Below, piece by piece: positions 35,846 to 44,633 of a DNA stretch of 64,000 nucleotides. The position numbers and the translations under genes are program-made. Source of the stretch: Paenibacillus sp. JNUCC-31 (GTDB lineage: Bacteria > Bacillota > Bacilli > Paenibacillales > Paenibacillaceae); NCBI RefSeq assembly GCF_014844075.1, contig NZ_CP062165.1, positions 4,774,001 through 4,838,000 of the forward strand, written 5' to 3'. The notes under the pieces are model-generated. The model saw only the letters and a list, made by a program, of their open reading frames with translations. It was not told the origin of the DNA and ran no database searches. Every line of letters starts with the position of its first letter. Position 1 is the stretch's first letter.

Positions 35846-36343
35846 ATGGAGAAGTTTACATTTTTCTGGCGCACAGCGTCTCCGTTCTCACAGTGGCACA
35901 AGGCGGATTTTACCGTGAATGGCGTTCACTACACGAGTGCAGAGCAATATATGATGCACCAGAAAGCACTGCTGTTCGGCGATCAGATCACGGCAGATAA
36001 GATCCTGAAAGCAAGCTCCGCTTCCGTACAAAAAAAGCTGGGCAGACAGGTCGCAGGATTCGACCAAACTGTATGGGAAGCGGAGTGCAAACGAATTGTC
36101 TATGAGGGCAACGAAGCCAAATTCACCCAAAATGAACAACTGCTGACCATGCTGCTCGCCACCCGCGGCACGACGCTTGTGGAGGCAAGCCCGGATGACC
36201 GCATCTGGGGTGTTGGACTGGCGGAAGAAGACCCGCGCATTCGTAATAGAAGAACATGGCGGGGAACCAACTGGCTGGGTGAGATCCTCACCCGTCTTAG
36301 AGAAAATATAGGAAGTGATGAAGATGAACGAGCAACAACGTAA
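35846..36343 (+). CDS. NADAR-domain protein (YbiA/DUF1768 family)
   Basis: The 165-residue single-domain protein has all NADAR landmarks: FFWRTASPFSQWHKADF, YTSAEQYMMHQKALLFGD, EGNEAKFTQNEQL, EASPDDRIWGVG and NWLGEILTRLR. Family members act on N-glycosidic bonds of ribose derivatives (riboflavin intermediates in YbiA-like proteins), and others remove ADP-ribose from guanine bases. AGGAGGGG precedes ATG 35846. It is second in the cluster and overlaps the next gene. Confidence 0.9.
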   Translation: MEKFTFFWRTASPFSQWHKADFTVNGVHYTSAEQYMMHQKALLFGDQITADKILKASSASVQKKLGRQVAGFDQTVWEAECKRIVYEGNEAKFTQNEQLLTMLLATRGTTLVEASPDDRIWGVGLAEEDPRIRNRRTWRGTNWLGEILTRLRENIGSDEDERATT

Positions 36344-37274
36344 GAACGATTTTCTGAACAACAATTACAGTAAAACAACAGGCGTTAATAACACGAGCGT
36401 ACGTTCCAAACGATCCCGTATCGCCCATCAGACGCTGGCTATCCTGGAAGAAGGAGAATACGTGAACGGGTATGATCGCAGGGTTCAGATTGGTGCGGAT
36501 TTACAGCGAGCGATCCGGGATTCGGTATTATACCGCCCGATGGAGCTTGTCGCTCTTCGAGAAAAGAGAGCTAAAGAAGTGGTACAATTGCAATCTTTGG
36601 CCGAAGCTCCTGTCGAAGCTTCAACCGTTCGCATTGAGGTTACGGGCGAGACTACACTCGCAGCAGCTTCACGCCTTTCTGTGGATGAAGACAGGGAAGA
36701 TGTCGTTTGCCTGAACTTTGCATCAGCGAAAAACCCTGGCGGCGGCTTCCTGGGAGGCAGTCAGGCACAGGAGGAAAGCTTGGCCCGGGCTACGGGGCTG
36801 TATCCATGTATCGCCCAAATGAGTGAAATGTATGATTACAATCGCAAGCTGAGATCCTGTTTGTACTCGGATTACATGATCTATTCGCCTGCTGTTCCGG
36901 TGATTCGTGATGACGAGGATCGGCTGCTGGGCAAATATTATCTGACGTCATTCATCACAGTGCCTGCTGTAAATGCAGGAGTGGTGAGAGAGCGGGGAGA
37001 TGCCGATGAGCAGCAGATTGAGTCCGTCATGAAAGGGCGCATTCGCTATATTCTGGACGTGGCTGCGCTGCATGGACATCGAACCATCGTACTAGGTGCA
37101 TTCGGCTGTGGAGTGTTTAGAAATGATCCGGCGAAGGTAGCGACGTATTTTCATGATGTATTGGTGGGAGAGAACTTCAGGTATTCCTTTGAACGAATCG
37201 TATTTGCCGTATTGGACCGGACAGCAGGACAGAAAACGTTCAAGGCATTTGAGAAACGTTTGGCTGGTATGTGA
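36324..37274 (+). CDS. bacterial PARG-like poly(ADP-ribose) glycohydrolase (TIGR02452 / DUF2263)
   Basis: The 316-residue protein has an N-terminal helical part (RSRIAHQTLAILEEGEY) and a macrodomain-like core with the PARG signature NPGGGFLGGSQAQEESLARATGLY (GGG...QEE; the Glu pair is catalytic in this family) near residues 137-158. It also has APAV-like IYSPAVPVIRD and VLGAFGCGVFRNDP. The expected reaction is hydrolysis of ADP-ribose polymers or terminal ADP-ribose. ATG 36324 has AGGAAG 8 bases upstream; the gene overlaps the NADAR gene by 20 bases. Confidence 0.9.
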   Translation: MNEQQRKNDFLNNNYSKTTGVNNTSVRSKRSRIAHQTLAILEEGEYVNGYDRRVQIGADLQRAIRDSVLYRPMELVALREKRAKEVVQLQSLAEAPVEASTVRIEVTGETTLAAASRLSVDEDREDVVCLNFASAKNPGGGFLGGSQAQEESLARATGLYPCIAQMSEMYDYNRKLRSCLYSDYMIYSPAVPVIRDDEDRLLGKYYLTSFITVPAVNAGVVRERGDADEQQIESVMKGRIRYILDVAALHGHRTIVLGAFGCGVFRNDPAKVATYFHDVLVGENFRYSFERIVFAVLDRTAGQKTFKAFEKRLAGM

Positions 37275-37320
37275 ATTGGAGAAGTTTGAAAAGTAAAAAG
37301 GTGTAAGGGAGAGGGCTGGT

Positions 37321-37743
37321 ATGAAGTTTCGCGAGATACAGCAGGATTTGTTTGCTATGGATGACAGTTACACGCTTGCACACTGTATTTCCGCAGATGC
37401 CCGCATGGGTGCAGGAATTGCTGTGCAGTTTCGGCAGCGATTTGGATTGGAGGTTCTCCAGGAACAGGCGCAGCAGGAGCCGCTTGAGATCGGACAGTGT
37501 TACCGGGTAGGACGGACACTGAATCTGGTCACCAAGGCCAAGTTCTCGAACAAACCGACCTATCAGTCGTTCACTCGTGCGGTGGAATCCATGCGTGATA
37601 TCTGCGTTAGTGACGGGCTTAACCAATTGGCTATGCCACAGATTGGCTGCGGACTGGACAGGTTGAAGTGGGATAAGGTGAGGGGCATTATTCAGGATAC
37701 TTTTGCCGAAACGGATGTTGAGATTGTTGTTTGTACCTTGTGA
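37321..37743 (+). CDS. TARG1/OARD1-like macrodomain ADP-ribosyl hydrolase
   Basis: The 140-residue single macrodomain aligns end to end with human TARG1: LAHCISADARMGAGIAVQF, LVTKAKFSNKPTY, MPQIGCGLDRLKW and the C-terminal IVVCTL. Both catalytic residues of that family are kept: Lys72 (equivalent to K84) and Asp113 (equivalent to D125). The family removes ADP-ribose from glutamate and from DNA and hydrolyses O-acetyl-ADP-ribose; the DarG antitoxin macrodomain is a relative. AAGGGAGAGGG precedes ATG 37321. It ends the four-gene cluster. Confidence 0.92.
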   Translation: MKFREIQQDLFAMDDSYTLAHCISADARMGAGIAVQFRQRFGLEVLQEQAQQEPLEIGQCYRVGRTLNLVTKAKFSNKPTYQSFTRAVESMRDICVSDGLNQLAMPQIGCGLDRLKWDKVRGIIQDTFAETDVEIVVCTL

Positions 37744-37804
37744 TTAGACCATGCCGACGGACTTTCACCTACAGGAATACAAGTATGGATACAAGCATGG
37801 ATAC

Positions 37805-37885
37805 AAAAAACCTCTGCTTTGAGTGGATGGAGAGAGAGCATGTTAGCTGACTCTGTTCCTATCCTCAAAGAGAGGTTTTTTGGTG
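37805..37885. terminator. bidirectional terminator between the ADP-ribose cluster and the iron operon
   Basis: AAAAAACCTCT and AGAGGTTTTTT form a perfect 11-bp stem, extended inward by CTTTGAG/CTCAAAG, with A and T tracts on both sides. Confidence 0.85.
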
Positions 37886-37915
37886 TTTTTTTATATGTTA
37901 TGCGTAAGGAACATT

Positions 37916-38863
37916 TTATTTCTTGGAGAACATTTCTTTGGCTTCATCCATAGCCATTTTATTGCCGATTGAAGAATAATCCAGCCAAGGTTGAGCGCCT
38001 ATAGGATAGACATGGCCAGCTTTGACCGCCTTTAGTCCTTGCCAGATCGGATTGTTTTCCAGTTCTTTGAACATGTTCTGGGCTTCATCATCCGAGTTCA
38101 CAACAACGAAGATCGCATCTGCATCAAAGTCTGGCAGCACTTCACGGGAAACCACCTGATAGGGCTTGGACGAATCGATTTCCTTAATGCCTTTGGCGGG
38201 GGTCAACCCCAGATCTTCATACAAAATCGGACCCATAGGACGGCGTGTACTGAATACACGCAATTCTTTGGCGGTAACACGGATAGCCATTACGGTGCCA
38301 TCACCGATTGTATCATGAATCAGGGATTTCACTTCTTCCGTTTCAGTCGCATAATCCTGAATGTATTGCTCGGCTTCTTTTTCACGGTTCACCAGTTTAC
38401 CAATGTCTTTCAGATGGTCGCGCCAAGTGCCATCATCCAGATTGAAGACGTGTACAGGGGCAATTTTTTCGAATTTGGCAATATCATCACCGGAGAATTC
38501 TTCGTCCAGATAGATGACATCCGGTTTCAGAGCAAGCAAGGCTTCCATATCCGGGTCCTTCACGGGACCGAGCGGCGTTGTATTTTGAAGACGGTCAGCC
38601 ACATGGGACAGGAAACCTTTGGCTTCCCCGCCGATCACCGAACCAACGGGCGTAATGCCGAGAGACAGCAGGTCATTGGTCAGATGGATCGACATGGATG
38701 CGATGCGTTGTTCACCGGAAGCTGAATGGGTGTCTTGTGCAGCGTTCGAAGCGTCCGTAGTAGAACCTTCCGACGTAGAGGATGAATCCTTGGCGTTCCC
38801 GCAGGCTGCAAGTACAAGCACCAGACAGATGCTCACGACGAGCATAAGGTTTTTCTTTAACAT
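37916..38863 (-). CDS. iron-siderophore-binding lipoprotein (FecB/FhuD type)
   Basis: The 315-residue lipoprotein begins MLKKNLMLVVSICLVLVLAAC (lipobox LAAC). The class III binding fold follows: RIASMSIHLTNDLLSLGITPVGS, DPDMEALLALKPDVIYL, and AVKAGHVYPIGAQPWLDYSSIG at the end. ATG 38863 is preferred over the longer frame because it starts the signal peptide. It captures ferric siderophore outside the membrane for the two FecCD permeases upstream. No ATPase is in this operon, so a shared one elsewhere is needed. Confidence 0.9.
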   Translation of the reverse strand: MLKKNLMLVVSICLVLVLAACGNAKDSSSTSEGSTTDASNAAQDTHSASGEQRIASMSIHLTNDLLSLGITPVGSVIGGEAKGFLSHVADRLQNTTPLGPVKDPDMEALLALKPDVIYLDEEFSGDDIAKFEKIAPVHVFNLDDGTWRDHLKDIGKLVNREKEAEQYIQDYATETEEVKSLIHDTIGDGTVMAIRVTAKELRVFSTRRPMGPILYEDLGLTPAKGIKEIDSSKPYQVVSREVLPDFDADAIFVVVNSDDEAQNMFKELENNPIWQGLKAVKAGHVYPIGAQPWLDYSSIGNKMAMDEAKEMFSKK

Positions 38864-38923
38864 GTGTAATCTCAATCTCCTTGAACATCTCATGGATGTC
38901 GTTTTTATGTTGAAAATAAGCCA

Positions 38924-39940
38924 TTACTTGGTTCGTACCAGCAGGTATAAAAAGTAAGGTGCGCCTATCGCCGCGACCACGACGCCTGCCGGAATGGCAT
39001 TGGGTTGAAAGATCGTTCGCCCGACCGTATCGGCGGCGACCAGGATCACCATGCCGATGAGTCCAGCGGCCGGGATCAGATGGCGATGCATCGGGCCAAC
39101 CAGTCTGCGGGCCAGATGCGGCGCCGCCAGACCAATGAATCCGATCCCGCCGGCCATGGACACACTGACGGCAGATAAGGCTACTGTACACAATAGCAAA
39201 ATCACACGTTGGGATCTGACGGGTGTACCAATACTGGTCGCGGCAGCATCTCCCAGATTGAAGGCATCCAGCGTTTTGGAGCGGCTCCATATGTACGAGA
39301 TGCACAGTACAATCCATGGAAGCAGTGCCTGAACATGAACCCAGTCCCTGCCCCAGACGCTGCCTGCCAGCCAGCGGGCGGCGAAGGAATAGGTGTCTTC
39401 ATCCAAACGCAGGGATAGATAGAGCGTCAGGGCATGGAAACCGGCTGCTACGGCAATGCCCACCAGAATAAGCTTAATGGGGGATACTCCGTTATGTCGG
39501 TCATAGGATAGCAGCATAATAATCAACGCCGCGGCGACACTGCCTGCAAAAGCAAACAACGGAATCAGCAAGGCAACCGAGCCATTCATGGAATGGGAGA
39601 AGCTTACAAATACCATCAACCCAAAAGCCGCTCCTGCATGCAAACCGAGGATGCCCGGATCGGCCAAGGGATTGCGTGTAATGCCTTGCAGTGCAGCACC
39701 GGCAACACCGAGTCCCGCTCCAGCGAGTACAGTAACGAGAATGCGTGGCAGCCGATAGTCGAACAATACAATCTGATCATCCGGCGTACCATAGCCAAGC
39801 AGGGTTTGAAGCACAGCTATTGGTGACAGGCGAATTGTTCCCGAGTTGAGGCTGATCACGATAACGGCACAGGCGATGCAGAGCAGTGTAACGCTGACCG
39901 CTATGGAACGTTTGCCTCTTGAAGGTGCATTGGTGTTCAT
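38924..39940 (-). CDS. iron-siderophore ABC permease, FecCD family (second)
   Basis: The 338-residue permease has about ten helices and the family motifs LPRILVTVLAGAGLGVAGAALQGITRNPLADPGILGLHAGAA, GGIGFIGLAAPHLARRLVG and the C-terminal IGAPYFLYLL. Its start lies 2 bases after the stop of the first permease, with AAAGGAGGG inside that gene's end. It forms the heterodimeric channel with the first permease. Confidence 0.94.
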   Translation of the reverse strand: MNTNAPSRGKRSIAVSVTLLCIACAVIVISLNSGTIRLSPIAVLQTLLGYGTPDDQIVLFDYRLPRILVTVLAGAGLGVAGAALQGITRNPLADPGILGLHAGAAFGLMVFVSFSHSMNGSVALLIPLFAFAGSVAAALIIMLLSYDRHNGVSPIKLILVGIAVAAGFHALTLYLSLRLDEDTYSFAARWLAGSVWGRDWVHVQALLPWIVLCISYIWSRSKTLDAFNLGDAAATSIGTPVRSQRVILLLCTVALSAVSVSMAGGIGFIGLAAPHLARRLVGPMHRHLIPAAGLIGMVILVAADTVGRTIFQPNAIPAGVVVAAIGAPYFLYLLVRTK

Positions 39941-39942
39941 CG

Positions 39943-40989
39943 CTACAGAGCCCTCCTTTCTTTCCGGGCCAGATAGAGGAAGAAGGGTACACCGACAAAG
40001 GCGACCATAATGCCTACTGCCAGTTCCTGAGGCGGGTTCACAATACGTGATCCCAGATCGGCGAGCACGAGCAGGACGGCTCCGAGCAGGGAGGACATCG
40101 GAATGATGAGTCGATAATCCACGCCAACCAATTTGCGGGAAATATGTGGAATGACCAGTCCAACAAAGCCGATCGAGCCTACAGCAGAAACGGATACGCC
40201 AGCCAGTACAACTACCGCCGTCAAGGCAAACAGCCTGGTCCAGCGGAGGTTGATTCCGAGATTAATCGCAACTTCTTCTCCAAGCGACATGAGAGATATC
40301 CGACGGGCCATAGGCAAAGTGAGCATCAGAGTAACGAGCAGAACAGGCAGAATCAGCTTCAGATGCCGCCATTCAATTCCCCCGAAACCACCCGCATACC
40401 AGAAGGCCAAATCCTGGCTCAGATCAAAATAGATGGCGACACCGGTGCTGAGCGAACTCAGCATAGCTGCAATAACGGCACCCGCAACAGTAAGCCTCAT
40501 GGAGGTCAGACCTCCGGGGGCCGCCATACCCAGCAGGAAAATGAGCAGCGTGCCAAGCACAGCCCCTGCAAATGAGAGGAGCATGATCCAGCCGTAAGGC
40601 AATCCCGGCCAGAAGGCGAAGCTAAGCGCCACGACAAAGGTAGCGCCTGCATTGATCCCCAGAATGCCGGTGTCTGCCAGCGGATTGCGTGTGATTCCTT
40701 GCATGAGCGCCCCGGCTACAGCAAAGGCTGCGCCAATGACAGCAGCAGCAATGACACGTGGCAGCCGCAGCTCGTGAATAATCTGATGTGGCGTCAAAGC
40801 CGGGTTGTACTGAAATATGGCAGTCCATACGGTCTCCAGTGTTAGTCCCTTGGCACCAAGAGAAATGGCGACAAACATACTAAGCAGCAGTGCGGCAATG
40901 GCCGCCAAAAACATCAGGCCAACCGTCACTGCGGATTTTTTTGATTTGGACGGACGTTGTGACAGTCCCGGATGTTGAATGCGGGTCAC
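39943..40989 (-). CDS. iron-siderophore ABC permease, FecCD family (first)
   Basis: The 348-residue permease has LPRVIAAAVIGAAFAVAGALMQGITRNPLADTGILGINAGA, GSIGFVGLVIPHISRKLVG and VGVPFFLYLARK. The annotated GTG 40989 abuts AAAGGAG, which is unusually close; an ATT codon 9 bases further on sits at better spacing, so the true start is open. First gene of the Fur-boxed operon. Confidence 0.92.
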   Translation of the reverse strand: MTRIQHPGLSQRPSKSKKSAVTVGLMFLAAIAALLLSMFVAISLGAKGLTLETVWTAIFQYNPALTPHQIIHELRLPRVIAAAVIGAAFAVAGALMQGITRNPLADTGILGINAGATFVVALSFAFWPGLPYGWIMLLSFAGAVLGTLLIFLLGMAAPGGLTSMRLTVAGAVIAAMLSSLSTGVAIYFDLSQDLAFWYAGGFGGIEWRHLKLILPVLLVTLMLTLPMARRISLMSLGEEVAINLGINLRWTRLFALTAVVVLAGVSVSAVGSIGFVGLVIPHISRKLVGVDYRLIIPMSSLLGAVLLVLADLGSRIVNPPQELAVGIMVAFVGVPFFLYLARKERRAL

Positions 40990-41022
40990 TCCTTTGTTAC
41001 CAACAACGCTTGCTGTTGTTAT

Positions 41023-41037
41023 TGATTATCATTATCA
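41023..41037 (-). promoter_or_regulatory. Fur box before the FecCD-type operon
   Basis: On the minus strand TGATAATGATAATCA differs at one base from the Fur 7-1-7 consensus TGATAATNATTATCA. It lies about 35 bp upstream of the first permease. Confidence 0.75.
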
Positions 41038-41115
41038 ATTAGTGAACATTATAAAATCTTAATTCAGGCCCGTACATGGCATAAATTAAGATTATAGAGA
41101 TGGACATTTTATAGA

Positions 41116-42834
41116 TTACAGAAATGCGGGTTTGTTCGTCAACATGGAGAGCGCTTCATCGAGCTGGATGTTGATGGAATACGGAGCGTATACCACCCAT
41201 GAATTCCAGTCTATGACATGCACACGTCCAGCTTTTACCGCGGGATAGTTTTTCCACAACGGATCAGCAGTAATATGTTGCAACAGGGTGTTGCGTTCAT
41301 GCATGGACGTGACTGCAATCAGGAGTACATCTGCTTCCAAGCCATCCCAGTCTCCAGGCGTGAAAGACATCCAGTTGAAACCGACACCAGCTGGTTTGCC
41401 TGCCAGTTCTCTCTGAATTCGATCAGGAGCGGCCAGTTGCAGACTGCGGTAAAAGACATGGCCGAAATTGCGGTTGCTGTACATGCGTGGTCCTTTTGCG
41501 GTCAGGGTACAGACAGCGACGGTGACCTCACCTGCCGTTTCCCTGATCTTTTTGCGAGCCCGCTCTGCCTTGCGCTCATGCCAATCCAGCCACTCCTTTG
41601 CCGCTTGAGTACGATCCATAATAGAGGCAATTTTCTGCAAATGACCGAACACGTCTGTCTCATTCCAGGGGATGGTGATGATTGGAGCGACATCTCCGAT
41701 ATGTTCCATCGCTTTAGCGGCTGCATTGTCCTTGGTCAGAATCAAGTCGGGATTCACATCCAGGAATGCCTGACGTCCCTGTTCCCATGGTTCATAGGCA
41801 TGGAATGGCAGGGTCAACGATTGGGGAACATGGGGCAGATGGCCTTGGATTTGAGCTGCACATGGTGTGATGCCAAGCGTCATCAGGTGATCGGTGTATG
41901 GATAGGAGAGTGAGACGATATTTCGATGTACCTGCTTGGCATAGGAAGTTGGCGCATAACCCGCGTGGTTCCTGAAGCGGCGGCTGAAATAGAATTCGTC
42001 CCGATAGCCTACCTGGCGGGCGATATCACGAATACGCAGTTCCGAAGTCATGAGCAATTCCTTGGCCCGATTCATTCGTAAATGAGTGATATATTCGATT
42101 GGATTTTTCTTCATCCGGCTCTTGAATAGCTGGGAATAATACGATGGATGCATGCCGGCCAGTTCCGCCAGCTTCTCCAGCTTGATTTCGTTCATATAGT
42201 TTTCCCGCATGTACTGCAAGGTTGATCTGAGCCACTGCTCTGGCTCGTCCTGTTCTTCCGCATCCGACTGGCCTCCCTGCGGCCAGAGCGTATGAAGCAG
42301 ATCGGTCAGAAGCAGCTGTACTTTCAGGCTGGTCTGTGAAGCTTCAGTTGTTAATTGTGCGGCAATTCGCTGTATCCCATAGTAAGGACCCTGAATCCAC
42401 CCTGTTACAGGTGAACCAAGCTCTCGCTCATATAATCGCCGTTCTTCCGTTTTCTCAGCCACTCGAAACAGATCGAAATGGATGATATACAATTCAATCT
42501 CATGGTCAGCATCAGAGAAAAGCTCCAGAGAAGTTCCAGGTGTAGACAAGAAGGCAGATTTACGAGTGACGAGGGATTCGATACCGTTCGCTACTAGTTT
42601 GCCCGTGAATTTGTGCATATAGACAAAGGTATGGTGAGGGAGCTCGGTCTGACGCCATCGCCAATGCGTGTCCAAGGTAACCAGCTCTGCATGACGCAGC
42701 TCGAGCAACGCATCGTTCAGAAAAGATTCCATTTCCGTTCGTGTCATGGATTCATCCGTGCGTTTCGGCTGATCTGGTTGGGCTAACGTATGGGTGGTCT
42801 TCCGGTTATTATTGGTGATGGGATGGGTTAACAT
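41116..42834 (-). CDS. AraC-type regulator fused to a siderophore-binding domain (Btr-like)
   Basis: The 572-residue protein has an N-terminal AraC sensing part (~25-190), the double HTH at ~210-305 (IKLEKLAELAGMHPSYYSQLFKSRMKKNPIEYI... RDIARQVGYRDEFYFSRRFRNHAGYAPTSY) and a C-terminal FecB-like periplasmic-binding fold (~310-570: IVSLSYPYTDHLMTLGITPCAAQI, NPDLILTKDN). This architecture is that of Bacillus Btr, which activates siderophore uptake genes when the siderophore binds. AAAGGAGG precedes ATG 42834. It follows fetB closely and is upstream of the siderophore importer it probably controls. Confidence 0.92.
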   Translation of the reverse strand: MLTHPITNNNRKTTHTLAQPDQPKRTDESMTRTEMESFLNDALLELRHAELVTLDTHWRWRQTELPHHTFVYMHKFTGKLVANGIESLVTRKSAFLSTPGTSLELFSDADHEIELYIIHFDLFRVAEKTEERRLYERELGSPVTGWIQGPYYGIQRIAAQLTTEASQTSLKVQLLLTDLLHTLWPQGGQSDAEEQDEPEQWLRSTLQYMRENYMNEIKLEKLAELAGMHPSYYSQLFKSRMKKNPIEYITHLRMNRAKELLMTSELRIRDIARQVGYRDEFYFSRRFRNHAGYAPTSYAKQVHRNIVSLSYPYTDHLMTLGITPCAAQIQGHLPHVPQSLTLPFHAYEPWEQGRQAFLDVNPDLILTKDNAAAKAMEHIGDVAPIITIPWNETDVFGHLQKIASIMDRTQAAKEWLDWHERKAERARKKIRETAGEVTVAVCTLTAKGPRMYSNRNFGHVFYRSLQLAAPDRIQRELAGKPAGVGFNWMSFTPGDWDGLEADVLLIAVTSMHERNTLLQHITADPLWKNYPAVKAGRVHVIDWNSWVVYAPYSINIQLDEALSMLTNKPAFL

Positions 42835-42867
42835 GGTGTGGCCTCCTTTCCTCGCGAAGTTGATATA

Positions 42868-43617
42868 TTATAGCGAACGCAGCCTCATATCCGATGTGAA
42901 CCATTGTCGGTATGTCATCAGGCTAAGCAAGATGCTGGTAATGGCGGCTGAACTGGTAAAAGCAAACACGATCAGAATCTGGTAACGGACGGCCTCAACC
43001 GGATCGGCACCCGCAATAATCATGCCTGTCATCATGCCAGGAAGCTGTACGAGTCCTACCGTTTTCATGCCATCGATCGTGGGGATCATGCTGGATTTGA
43101 CGGAACGTTTTAATACGTCCTGAAAAGCACGTCTTGGTGTTGCGCCCAGGGCAAGCAGGCATTCAATCTCTCCTTTGGAGGATTCGACCTCGCGTTTCAT
43201 CTGATTCAGGAACAGCCCGGACACCACCATGGCATTACCGATGGTCATCCCGCTCAATGGAATAATGTATTGGGGAGTAGGCTCTACAATCCCAAGTCCC
43301 AACAACAGCCCCATCATGAGCAGCTCCGTAACCGTAATGGCAGCCGCAATATACAAGGAAATCCAGCGAAGTCCTTTGCCGCGTTTGCCAGCATTAATGG
43401 AGGCTACGATAATCATGAATCCGACAATGGCAATGATGAGAGCAGGGTGATCCGAGTTGAAAATAAATTGAAGTACATATCCGACAAGCAACAGCTGTAC
43501 AGCGGAACGAACGGTGCCGATGGCAATATCCTTTTCCAGATCAAGCTTCTGCCAGACAGAGATAAGCATGGTGAGCATCACAAATATAATGGTAAAACTC
43601 AGGGCGATGAGTGACAT
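42868..43617 (-). CDS. fetB: FetB-type ABC permease (UPF0014)
   Basis: The 249-residue membrane protein has about seven helices. UPF0014 motifs: GTVRSAVQLLLVGYVLQFIF, PLSGMTIGNAMVVSGLFLNQMKREV, ECLLALGATPRRAF and GLVQLPGMMTGMIIAGADPVEAVRYQI. With FetA it forms an exporter linked to iron homeostasis and oxidative stress in E. coli. It starts 10 bases after fetA. Confidence 0.9.
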   Translation of the reverse strand: MSLIALSFTIIFVMLTMLISVWQKLDLEKDIAIGTVRSAVQLLLVGYVLQFIFNSDHPALIIAIVGFMIIVASINAGKRGKGLRWISLYIAAAITVTELLMMGLLLGLGIVEPTPQYIIPLSGMTIGNAMVVSGLFLNQMKREVESSKGEIECLLALGATPRRAFQDVLKRSVKSSMIPTIDGMKTVGLVQLPGMMTGMIIAGADPVEAVRYQILIVFAFTSSAAITSILLSLMTYRQWFTSDMRLRSL

Positions 43618-43626
43618 GATTTCTCC

Positions 43627-44367
43627 TTATTTTGCCGCAGGGGCAGGGTGCATAATGAATTGTCTGGCCAGGTCGGTGGACGGGTTGTCAAAAAAGTGGG
43701 CTGTCGGCTGGCGCTCCAGCAATGTCTGATTGCCCATAAACCAGGTGGTTGTACTGAATGATTGTGCCTGTTCCTGATCATGGGTAACCCAGACGAGAGA
43801 AGTACCTTCCTGCTGGCTCCAGCGGGTCAATTGCTCTTCCACCAGGCGGGCGTTGGTCCGATCCAGGGAAGCGGTCACTTCATCCAGCAGCAGTACCTCA
43901 GGACGAAGCATCATGGAACGGATTAGGGCTATGCGCTGTTTCTCCCCACCGGAGAGGTCGATGGCCCGCTTTTGAATATCCAGATTCTCCAAGCCCATCC
44001 CCGCAAGCAGGCGTCGGGCGAGGTCCTGATCGTATGGCTGCCTGTGAAGCAGGTGTACCGTTTTCAGGTTATCTTCCACACTGCCTGCCAGCATGACAGC
44101 CTGCTGTGCGACATAAGTCATGCGCATGCGCCAAATACGAGGGTCTGAATCCCGATAAGAAATTCCTTTCCAGATCAGGTCTCCTTCATCAGGAACATCC
44201 AGCAGGGCGAGAATGCGGAGCAATGTGCTTTTCCCTTGACCGGATGCACCGAGTATAGCAATACGTTCTCCCTGATTCACTACTGCGCTCACATGTTCAA
44301 ATAAAATACGCTGCTCGGTTAAACCGATACGTTTCACTAGTGTATCCATGGTTAAAAGTGTGGACAA
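43627..44367 (-). CDS. fetA: FetA-type ABC ATPase
   Basis: The 246-residue ATPase has Walker A GASGQGKSTLLR (~38), signature LSGGEKQRIALIRSM, Walker B VLLLDEVTASLD and WVTHDQEQAQ. The start is TTG 44367 (AAAGGA upstream); an ATG at 44349 is a possible alternative. Pairs with FetB. A Fur-like box lies about 65 bp upstream. Confidence 0.88.
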   Translation of the reverse strand: MSTLLTMDTLVKRIGLTEQRILFEHVSAVVNQGERIAILGASGQGKSTLLRILALLDVPDEGDLIWKGISYRDSDPRIWRMRMTYVAQQAVMLAGSVEDNLKTVHLLHRQPYDQDLARRLLAGMGLENLDIQKRAIDLSGGEKQRIALIRSMMLRPEVLLLDEVTASLDRTNARLVEEQLTRWSQQEGTSLVWVTHDQEQAQSFSTTTWFMGNQTLLERQPTAHFFDNPSTDLARQFIMHPAPAAK

Positions 44368-44431
44368 AGTCGGGTCGTCCTTTCATCCGTGATCTGCAAT
44401 CATCTTAGCAAAAATACGAAAAAAATTGAAA

Positions 44432-44446
44432 TGAGAGTGAATCTCA
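44432..44446 (-). promoter_or_regulatory. Fur-like box before fetAB
   Basis: TGAGAGTGAATCTCA is a 7-1-7 inverted repeat with one mismatched pair, and resembles the Fur variant TGAGAATNATTCTCA. Its place upstream of fetA fits iron control of fetA-fetB-btr. Confidence 0.55.
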
Positions 44447-44633
44447 ATTAGATCATTGAATTAGTTCATTGAAATTAGACCATGAAATTTAGTTCATTGG
44501 ATATAAAGCTTTGAATGTGAAAGATGAAACCGGTCTGACGCAAGCGGTTCTTTTTGGTAAAATAAAGAAGACTCCGTGTTGGCCTAATCGAGATCGTGAT
44601 CTTTTTAAATATTTTGATATCAGGGGAGGATTT

